Assembly (NCBI RefSeq): GCF_026213295.1
Contig: NC_079414.1
Coordinates: 1,754,130-1,818,129 of the forward strand
Reading direction: 5' to 3'
DNA from: Gadus chalcogrammus
Taxonomy: Eukaryota > Chordata > Actinopteri > Gadiformes > Gadidae
Length of the DNA stretch: 64,000 nucleotides
This document shows positions 50,951-59,301 of the stretch, in pieces. The first letter of the stretch is position 1. Every line of letters begins with the position of its first letter. The notes beneath the pieces were generated by a model, which was not told the DNA's origin, made no database searches, and saw nothing but the letters and a program-made list of their open reading frames with translations. The position numbers and the translations under genes are program-made.

Positions 50951-51319
50951 ACCCAAAGTGTGTGATTGATACACTCTGGTTGAGCTTTCGATTGCCAGCC
51001 GTTTTTGGTATGACTTTTCAACATTACCTCTTTCTTCTGTTTGGCGAACATGGCTAATTTGCATAAGCACACAGGACTGTCTGGCTCCGCTTGGCAAAAA
51101 ATAATGATATTTGTGAATAAATGTTTGGAATTCTGAATACTGGACATGGTGAGCTTAAAAACATTTAAGTGACCATTAGTGACAATAAAATATATACATA
51201 TATATTTTTTTTACAAAATTTGAGACCCCCCTCAAATTTAGCTTTTTAGGCTTTCAGGGGGTTTCATTGGTAAATCGGGGGGGTCGGACCCCCCAGTATT
51301 TTGCACACTGCCATTAAAT

Positions 51320-51500
51320 TGTACCTACATAACCTTTAACCCTGTCTCTCTTTACTTATATCTTTAAATCCTGCCTACATAACCTTTAACCCTGTCTCTC
51401 TTCACCTATATCTTTAAATCGTGCCTACATCACCTTTAACCCTGTCTCTCTTCACCTATATCTTTAAATTGGACATCACCTCTAACCCTGTCTCTCTTCA
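51320..51500. repeat. 50-bp tandem repeat, about 3.5 copies
   Basis: CCTACATAACCTTTAACCCT units at 51324, 51374 and 51424, with a shortened last unit. Confidence 0.9.
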
Positions 51501-51501
51501 C

Positions 51502-51590
51502 CAGTGGCGGCCGGTGGTTTAAAAAGTGAGGGAGGAAGGACTGCGCGCTTGGTTGCCATTGGCCTGCTGGTGGCATACGTATGTGAGACT
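51502..51590. mobile_element. Left end of an hAT-like element (CAGTGGCGGCCGGTGG)
   Basis: CAGTGGCGGCCGGTGG is typical of an hAT terminus. No matching right end was found in the window, so it is either truncated or very long. Preceding bases CTCTTCAC would be its duplication. Confidence 0.3.
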
Positions 51591-52497
51591 CAAGATGTTT
51601 CAGGGTGTTTTGGTGAATTACAAAATAACAGGGAGGGATAATTATGTGAATAAAATCTACGCAAATCCACCAGTGTCAGCATTGTACTTTGAAAGCTGAT
51701 GGGCAGCATTTCTTGAAATGGACAACAAGGGCAGAAGGAAAGGACGCAAAGCCAATTAGTCAAATACGGCCTACTCTTGATTTGTCAAACTAAATAAAAA
51801 AATCTGGGCCTATCATTGCCCCTATTTTTGCCCTCAATGACTGAAGCTATGGTTGTAATTTGGCAATTTTTATTTTCAGCTACAGTTGTTTTTTAGAAAA
51901 ATGAAGACACAAGACCAAAAGTGATGCCATTTAAAATGCATCATGCTCTGATTAATTCACTAACATCCTTTCCACAATATCAAACAGAGCGGTCAGAGTA
52001 ACAAACAATTAAAAGAACAACAAGAACATTATTTCACAACTATTTACATGGGCTGTAAGCCTAACATCGTTTGAGGCAAATGTGGATTTTAATGGATCTT
52101 TCAGAAAGTTGGTCATGCTGTTAAACCATTTAAGATTGAGGAACTTCATTTATAGATCAAGTCGATCCTCCTCGCTGTTTGTGATGCAAAGATATCAGTC
52201 ACCTCGTCATACCAAACTTGATATTTTTTAAGTGATTTCGAATTAGGCCTACGCAGGCCCGGAGTGGCTAATCGGGAGTACCGGGGGCCCGTTTCAGAAA
52301 GCAGGTTCAACAAACTCTGAGTTAAAACCTTAACTCTAGGTTGACCAACTCTGAGCTGTCAAACTCTAAGTTTTCGGTTTCAGAACAGGTTATAACACTT
52401 AGGTCAATCAACTCAGAGTCAAGGTAACCCTGAGTGAAGCCCGTGCATGAGGATATAAAAAGCCTTCATCAATGGAACACAGATAACATGATTCACC

Positions 52498-54116
52498 ATG
52501 GCAATAAGGGGTAAACAGCCTCGATCCTCCTACTTCTCCCCAGTGGAGTTGGAAATATTAATGACTGCGTATGCAGAAAGTGAGCATATATTTTTTAAAA
52601 AGAAGCAATACTGTGGCAGCAGCAAAAGAGCGGGAGCTTGCGTGGCAGAAAATTGCTGACCGAGTCAATGCGTGAGTATTAATTGGAGAAAAAAAAGAAA
52701 TGTTTTGTCTTGAATGTTCCACTTAGCACAGGTGCAACCCAACAGGCACCAAACGGACTTGGCAGCAACTAAAGATGAAACATAAAAATGTAGTTCAAAC
52801 AGGTAAGGTGTAATAAAGTACAAGCAATTGTGATGTAGTTTAGCCTGCCCTCATTAAACAGCATTTAGTGGCTACATTCAACATGTGATGCGTATATTTA
52901 AGTAATTAGGGAAATCTGCTAAAAAAAGAGAAATCCCAACACTGCCAGTATTTAATATTGTCTATATGAAAGCAACACATAAATGCCTTTTATACATACA
53001 AGTCTCCAAAGTTGTGTTTTCTGTATATATTTAAATTTGACCTCCATTATAGCCAACAGAAAAAAGGCTGAGGCCCGCAAAACAGGTGGCGGTCCACCAC
53101 CACCACCTCTCACAGAGGCTGAAAAGATGGCCCTCAGTCAGAACAGTGGGCGACCCATTGCTGAGGGCATCTCTGGGGGGAGCTCATCGGACCCACCCAC
53201 GCCCCAGGACACAGGGGCCTACATAAGAGGTAAGTTATTCAAATGAATGGCATGTACGTTAATCCTTTTTCTAGTGTTCGCTCAGTAATGGCCACCCATT
53301 CATCTTAGACACAACTTGGCACACTGATTTTTCTTGTAGCAGTAGGCTACAGTTCTTCTCAATTGGCTGCTTTTGTTTTCAGATGTCAATCTATTTTAAG
53401 GTGACTCAGAGTTTGAAAATGGGTCACCTTGGGTATTGGGACCTGCACACTATTGTTAAATTTTTTTAAATTAGGTGGGGCACTTTTCTGGGTAATCATC
53501 AACTGTTTAATCTTCATTTTCTACCAGTTACTGATGGTGTAATCTGTCTCGTGGAGCCTTCTGCCATAACAGACCTCCATGCTGTTGTAAGTACTCTTAA
53601 TATTCCACAGATTTTTCATAATGGGTAGAATATAACACAAACATTCTGTTTCATTACAGGAGGATGATGAAGACACCTTATCAGCTGCCACAGAGAGCGA
53701 AGATGCAGAGAGGCCTGTTGAAGTATACACCTTTTTTTTTAAAATAACTTTGGCTTCAGTTAATAGTGGTGTTCCACAATACAACTTGCAACTTCTTTCT
53801 CTCTGACAGAGCAATGCTGGAAATTACAATGAGGAAGAAGGTCCATCAACCTCCACAGAACAGCTTACCTCAGTAAGATGTTGTTCAGCATTGACCCACA
53901 ACTTACAATGACGCTAAGTAGACTTTGGGAAATTCAACGTCACTTATGTTCGTATAGCTCCCTGTGAAACAACTCTATAAGGTATGTTTGCAAGCACAAA
54001 TCAACAAATTGCATCTGGAAATGGACCATATAAGGCTGCAGATCACAAAGACAAAAATGGAAATACAAATGCTGGACCATCAGTTAAAGGTGGGTGACGT
54101 GCCCACAGGTGGATAA
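52498..54116 (+). pseudogene. Harbinger Myb/SANT-like DNA-binding protein (NAIF1-type), one frameshift
   Basis: Seven plus-strand exons with GT-AG borders can be traced: 52498-52671, 52732-52802, 53053-53229, 53528-53586, 53660-53722, 53810-53872 and 53958-54116. The first encodes MAIRGKQPRSSYFSPVELEI and WQKIADRVNA, a Myb/SANT-like trihelix domain that continues as TKRTWQQLKMKHKNV in exon 2. Exon 3 is NRKKAEARKTGGGPPPPPL and NSGRPIAEG. Later exons are acidic, and the last is a predicted coiled coil (KQLYKVCLQAQINKLHLEM) ending at TAA. A TATAAAA lies 45 bp upstream of the ATG. In Harbinger systems this protein aids nuclear import and end binding of the transposase. A frameshift in a run of A near 52603 breaks exon 1. 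Confidence 0.8.
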
Positions 54117-54244
54117 TTTTTTTATTGTTTCAACAACAAAGGATTAACAACTGTACAAAATGTGTCCTTTAAGGGAAAAAAAGAAGACCTCATAAAATGA
54201 GATGCATATTGTCGTTCTTTAACATTGGAGAGGTGATGGGTCAG

Positions 54245-55520
54245 TTAGAAATGATTGAAGCATTTCATGTCTCTAACAGCTCTTCCATCTCGTGCATCAC
54301 CCGGGGGGGTAGGATTAATATCTGGATCATAGGGGGAAAGAGTAGGACATTGTTCTCCTCTAATAGTGGCAATGTTGTGGAGAACCACACATGCCACTAT
54401 AATGTCACAAGCTCTTTCTGGGGTGACCCTGAGCCTACGAAGGCACTGGAACCGGGCCTTGAGTATCCCGATGGTCATCTCCACTCTGGCGTGTCCTGCA
54501 GTGAGGCAAGTTGTAGTGTTGCTGTGGGCCAGGCTCAGGGTCAGGGGTCAGCAGATAGCGCTGGCAGGGGTACCCTCTGTCTCCGAGTAGGTAACCATCG
54601 AACTCTCCTATGATAATACAAGATAGTTTATTTTCAGTTATTTCAGTTGCAATAGGAGGAAACAAAATATTGATCATAGGATATAACTATATACTGTATA
54701 TAAACTCACCATGGGCAAATCTGGCACTCAGTGTAGACTCACGAAACATTCGTGAGTCATGCACAGACCCAGGCCACTTTGCTTCCACATTGTTAATCAT
54801 GTGGGCTCCATCACATATGATCTTCACAGTGGAGAACAGTAATTAGCTGTATAGTGAAGTATATTTAATTTGGAATGTTAAAGGCTACTATTAAGGCCTA
54901 CCTGTACATTAATGCTGTGGACAGATTTCCTATTCACATAATCTCCTTCATTTATTGAAGGAGCTATGATAGGAATGTGAGTGCCATCTATGCAGCCAAT
55001 CACACCTGGAAACCCTAAAATATATCAAATTGACTGATTAGTGCTTCAAGTCTCCAAGCTTTATGGCATAAATGAATTACTGCTTAAACTGATACCTGCA
55101 ATTCTGTGGAACTCTTCTTTGAGAAGTCTGGTGGGTCTGTGACTTAGGAACACTACAAACGTGCATAGTAGCCGTTTCAGTGCAAGTGTCACATTTCGGA
55201 CAGCCCGACAGACAGTTGCCTTGGACACATGCTCTGCATCACCAACGTTATACAAAAAACTGCTGTTGGCAAAAAAGTGCAATACAAAGAATTTGCTCGG
55301 AACTGAGAGTGTGTCCACGATGTGTCATGTGAGCGATGTGAGGGCTGAGAATATTGTTTATATAAATTATTGATGATGCAGAGAAACGGAAACGCTCAAA
55401 CAGGTACTCATCAGGGAATGATAAAACATCCAATCGGGGTCTAATAATCCTCTCCCGACTGAGATTTCTGCGGAGTGGCTCTTCAATAAAAGGACACGCC
55501 ATGTCTGCCACTGCCTTCAT
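54245..55520 (-). pseudogene. HARBI1-like DDE transposase, frameshifted
   Basis: Minus-strand exons 55096-55520, 54902-55014, 54710-54821 and 54245-54607 have consensus junctions. Exon 1 encodes MACPFIEEPLRRNLSRERII, RPRLDVLSFPDEYLFERFRF and, after a frameshift near 55265, SFLYNVGDAEHVSKATVCRA. Exon 2 holds the first catalytic aspartate, [12 protein letters not shown]. Exon 3 holds the second, WPGSVHDSRMFRES. Exon 4 starts [15 protein letters not shown] and, after another frameshift, contains [18 protein letters not shown] with the likely third acidic residue, then VVLHNIA. All DDE residues are therefore still readable although the frame is broken at least twice. It converges on the Myb/SANT gene, the typical Harbinger layout. 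Confidence 0.85.
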
Positions 55521-55749
55521 TCTGCAGGCTTCAACTTAAGAGCAGGAGAAACTCAGGGTTAGTTGATGAAAACCTGCCAGCGAGCAGGTTAGGTTCACGG
55601 AGTATGTTGCCAGGGTAACTGACTCAGAGTAAAGCTGAACTGGCTTTGTGAAACTGAAAAAACAGAGTTTCCCTCATCTCAGGGTTAACTAACTCAGAGT
55701 TTTCACTAAACCTGAGGGGTGTTCCACGAACGGAGGTTTAATAAACACT

Positions 55750-56257
55750 GAGGCCACGTTTATACGTAGCAGGGTATTTATAGAAACGAATATTTCTCCC
55801 CCTCCGTTTTCAAAAATAACATTGTGCACACAACATCGTTTTCAAAAAAGTTGTCGTTTACATCAAAACTGATAAATACGCCGTTGGGACATTATAACTA
55901 TGCCAAACCTATGGGCGGCAGTGTAGGGGGAAGGATAAAGCCATGCAAGCCAATCAGAATCCTCAGAATCAACAACAACGAATAACACGAGCGTCTTCCT
56001 GTAACAAACAAACGGTAAACATAGTGCGCTCATATGACGTTAAGCATTTCCTGGCGCATAATGTGATGTTTCAGAACCTAAAACCCCGTTTCTACCCGTT
56101 GACACGACAACACGTAACCAGCGTTTTCAGAAATCTCCACTTTGGCCAGAGTTTTTAGAAATGATCGTTTTCTGTTACAAAAACTGCGTTTTCGTGTAAA
56201 TGAGAGGCCAAACCGTGTGAAAATATCTGCGTTTTCCCTTCGTGTAAACGGGGCCTC
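55750..56257. mobile_element. MITE with GAGGCCMCGTTTAYACG ends (MULE-like?)
   Basis: Left end GAGGCCACGTTTATACG, right end CGTGTAAACGGGGCCTC. The flanks AATAAACACT and AATTAACGCT agree at 8 of 10 positions, suggesting a 9-10-bp duplication as in Mutator-like elements. CGTTTTC words are dense inside. It sits just within Harbinger 2. Confidence 0.6.
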
Positions 56258-56415
56258 AATTAACGCTGAACTCTAGGTTGATTGACCCTGTGCCGACCAA
56301 CCCGGAGTTTTCGGTTCCACAGCAGCGGTTATGCATTAGTTCAATCAACTCGGGGTTGGTTAACACAGGGTTGTGCGCGTCCACGCCAAACCTAAAAAGA
56401 CGTGATGTATGGATC

Positions 56416-56950
56416 ATGGAAACCCTGATCGATGTGGCGAAACGGGCCGCTTATTTCAATGAAATGGAACTTCAGGTTCTCCTGGAGAGCTATGACGAGG
56501 AGAAGGACATTATCACAAGAAAAGGGAACGCCAAAGCCTCTGCAACCCGGAGAACCAAAGCCTGGCAGCGGATCGCTGACCGCGTAAATGCGTTAGTTAC
56601 ACGTCAAAAGCATGATCCTTAATATTTGAGCCATGAATATATAGGTAAATATCCCAGTTAAGCATTCTTAAAGATCCTACCACATAACCCCTTTCTTCTA
56701 AAAAGATATGTACTCCGATTGCTTCCAAGCAGTCAGCGGATCAAGTATAAAAATGAAGTATAAAAAACATACAAACTGGTAAGCTTTTCCCACCATCGTA
56801 TTGGTATAAATTTAAATAAGCCATTTTTTTAAGCCAATCGTGAAAAGGCAGACAGTCGGCAGACTGGATCTGGCCCTCAAATTGTCTTGACCCCGGTGGA
56901 GGAGCTGTTAATAAACACAAATTCAGGGCGCCCTGGCATGGGGGGGGGTA
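56416..56950 (+). pseudogene. Harbinger 2 Myb/SANT-like gene remnant
   Basis: A first exon from the ATG at 56416 (METLIDVAKRAAYFNEMELQ, then TKAWQRIADRVNA) ends at a GC|GTTAG position equivalent to the exon 1 donor of the Harbinger 1 gene. Remnants of exon 2 (SIKMKYKKHTNW near 56750) and exon 3 (NREKADSRQTGSGPQ, NTNSGRPGM at about 56827-56945) follow in order. The product would be the trihelix DNA-binding partner of the transposase. Exon 2 is degraded and no acidic or coiled-coil exons were found, so the gene is dead. Confidence 0.7.
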
Positions 56951-57343
56951 CCTGGAGGTACCTATCTCCTCAGAGAGTCAGGGGCCATACCCCACTGGTT
57001 TAATGTAGGTTTTTGTGTTGTTGTTTTTTTGCCTTCGAAGTATGCAAACCGTGTGCTTGCCACAGCGCATACTATTCCAAATGTTTCTTTTTTTGGTAAC
57101 TGGGTAGAAAACCTAAAAGTGACAATTCATCAACTTGCTTGTAATAAAACCGCCGGCTACGATCGAACATTCTCCAGTGGATGCAAGTCCGTCAGGACTA
57201 TTTTATACTTTATGTTGTAAATGCCTCTCGGCATAGTACTCAGACAATATTGCTCTTTGTATGATAGGAGGCCGATACAAATCTTGGATGGGTCATCTGA
57301 AACGACTGAGATGTGCTCAGCATCTCCAACATATAGCCTAGAT

Positions 57344-58034
57344 CAGGGGTTTTCAAAGTGTGAGAGGGTGAGCCCCCCCTCAGAGAAAAAAATTCAGCTG
57401 ATTCATTCAGGGTCCCCGACTCTGAATTTTCTGAGTCGAATCAGATCTGCCTTTTCAGTCCAGAGATTCGACTATTCGGCGGGGTTTGTTTACCGGCGTC
57501 GCTATGGTGACCTAAATTATTATAAGCAACTGAAAACGATGCCGGTTTGAAACTAAAACTTTGATTCTGAAAAAAGTATAAATGCTATCAAAATTCCGTT
57601 TAGATAGCATTGAAGATACAAGTGTGTCGATTTGTTTAATGTTTTGAACGATGGTAAACTGTTGAAAAATGAATGAGTTACGATTACGAAGTCTTGAAGT
57701 AGGTGTATCAGAATGGGCTGACGTCTTCAATGAAAATGGCTGAAAACGAAGCGGTATGAAACTAAAACTGTGATTCTGAAGAAATTTTAGATGATATCGA
57801 AATTCTGTTTCGATATTATTGAAGATACAAGTGTGTAGATTTGATAAATGGTTTGCACGAAGATAAACGGTTGAAAATTGATTTAGTTATGTTACTTCTA
57901 CAGTTGAAGTACGATTGATGATTTGAATCATCGACTTCCAAGGGTTTTTTCGGGTTTATTTTTCACGTCGCGCCCCCCCTGAATAACTCTGGCGCCCCCC
58001 AGGGGGGGCCCGCCCCACAGTTTGAAAACCACTG
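57344..58034. mobile_element. hAT MITE (CAGGGGTTTTCAAAGTG ends), perfect 8-bp TSD
   Basis: Ends CAGGGGTTTTCAAAGTG and CAGTTTGAAAACCACTG. GCCTAGAT is duplicated at 57336-57343 and 58035-58042. The interior contains a 210-bp tandem duplication (units starting TGAAAACGA at 57531 and 57741). No coding capacity. Confidence 0.9.
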
Positions 58035-58159
58035 GCCTAGATATACCATTTGCAAAAAACGGAGGGCTACGCAAATAGTCTGGAGTGAACTGAGCCCAGG
58101 ACCTCGATTGGTAGTGTTGGCTATGTGGCTATTTTAAATATAGGCTATTAAAGATTTGC

Positions 58160-58305
58160 GCGAGAATCTATATCTCTCCACTCCAGCAAAAAGTCATCCG
58201 ATATGCCAAGATGTCGAGCCGTGGTCTTATCAATCGCTCCCGGTGGATTGCACGTATAATTTGCGCTCCGATATCAGCAGTTCTCTCATCAAAAGGGCAT
58301 GCCAT
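58160..58305 (-). pseudogene. Harbinger 2 transposase N-terminal remnant
   Basis: The minus frame starts MACPFDERTADIGAQIIRAI and continues HRERLIRPRLDILAY, the same N-terminal pattern as the HARBI1-like protein of Harbinger 1 (RERIIRPRLDVLSF). The rest, including the DDE residues, is missing. Only the first exon survives because the interior of Harbinger 2 has been deleted or replaced. Confidence 0.7.
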
Positions 58306-58925
58306 TGTGAACACATGAATTCTGCGGTGAACGCCGGTTTAAATACCCAAAACCGTGTTATGTTTCAAACTTAACCTGCGCAAAACCTGCTCCGACCAGG
58401 TTTGATTCAGAGCGTATGTTTCTATAGCAACTAACATACCGTGATCCTTTTGGAACGGAAAACCTAGGGTTACCGCAAACCCTGGGTTAACTTACCCGGT
58501 TATGTGATAAAACCGGCTTTGTGGAATACCCCTCTGCTTTCTGAAATGGGCCCCTGGACAATTCCCGGTGGGCCGGTCTGACTTTTGGGCCGCGAGGGCC
58601 GGTGTTCAATTATTATTTTTTATTTATTTTGTGCTGGTGTTCAGTCATGGCACTGAGTGGGTATCACGTGTATGCTGTTACCGCTGTTGTTGGGACGTCT
58701 CCACTTGCAGCTCTTTTCTTTTGTCATCTGTCATCATATCAGGGAGTTGGTGGTCTGTTTGATTATGTCAATGAAACTGGGACGCGGACACAGGTTAAGG
58801 GCACGCCCACCAACAAGAAACAGACGCAGACGCAGCCTGACGTAACGTCCGATCACACCACACACTTTCAGTGCGATTGTAGCCTAGCTCCAACCCCAGA
58901 AGTGCAAGAAAAATAATAATGCAAA

Positions 58926-59080
58926 ATGGAAAATAAAAAGAGCAAGGGTGGCGCAGAAAAAGCGAGGATTAAAAAGAGAAAAGCCCTGGAGACACATGCA
59001 GCCAAATGTGCAAAAATCGGCAGCTTTTTCAATCAAACGTGCTCGCGGTATAAAACGACCAATGAAAACAATGAAACGGG
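58926..59080 (+). pseudogene. hAT transposase N-terminus (ZMYM1-like), interrupted
   Basis: The ATG at 58926 opens MENKKSKGGAEKARIKKRKA followed by AKCAKIGSFFNQTC. A lysine-rich KSKGGAEKxRxKKRK start is, from memory, typical of the fish hAT transposases annotated as zinc finger MYM-type 1-like. The frame is cut at 59081 by the L2 insertion, and the rest lies beyond the window if present. It belongs to the hAT whose left end is at 52254. Confidence 0.6.
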
Positions 59081-59301
59081 TAAGGCAAGGCAAGGCAAGG
59101 CAACTTTATTTATATAGCACTTTTCATACACAAGGCAGACTCAAAGTGCTTCACATATAAACATTGTTATACATTAAAAAAGAAAAGAAAACATATGCAA
59201 AGAAATGAGTAAAATAGAAAGTTAAAAAGGCTTTTTAGTAAGTAAAATTGAAAGTGAGTTAAAAAGGCATTTTAGTAAAATAAAGCTAAAGTATTTAAGA
59301 T

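Larger units (their letters stand above)
55715..58533. mobile_element. Harbinger element 2 (AGGGGTGTTCCAC ends), CTG duplication
   Basis: Ends AGGGGTGTTCCACGAACGG and TTTGTGGAATACCCCT are inverted. CTG flanks both sides (55712-55714 and 58534-58536). It is inserted close to the right end of Harbinger 1 and carries remnants of its own Myb/SANT gene and transposase plus two later insertions. Confidence 0.75.
52285..58553. mobile_element. Harbinger element 1 (GGGCCCGTTTCAGAAAGCAGG ends)
   Basis: Inverted ends GGGCCCGTTTCAGAAAGCAG and CTTTCTGAAATGGGCCC. The flanks are CGG (52282-52284) and CTG (58554-58556), near-matching a CWG-type 3-bp duplication known for some fish Harbinger families. It encodes the usual Harbinger pair: a Myb/SANT-like protein (plus, 52498-54116) and a HARBI1-like nuclease (minus, 54245-55520). 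Harbinger 2 inserts at 55715. Confidence 0.8.
52254..59081. mobile_element. hAT element, visible part, interrupted by Harbinger and L2
   Basis: Starts CAGGCCCGGAGTGGCTAATC at 52254. GGCCTACG before it is the predicted 8-bp duplication. About 30 bp in, Harbinger 1 interrupts it; the hAT resumes after 58553 with ACAATTCCCGGTGGGCCGG and carries a transposase N-terminus at 58926. The L2 LINE then interrupts it at 59082, and the right end lies beyond the window. Confidence 0.65.

Noticed and set aside
58884..59093. 69-codon minus frame opposite the hAT N-terminus
   Set aside because: Antisense shadow of the lysine-rich hAT transposase start on the plus strand.
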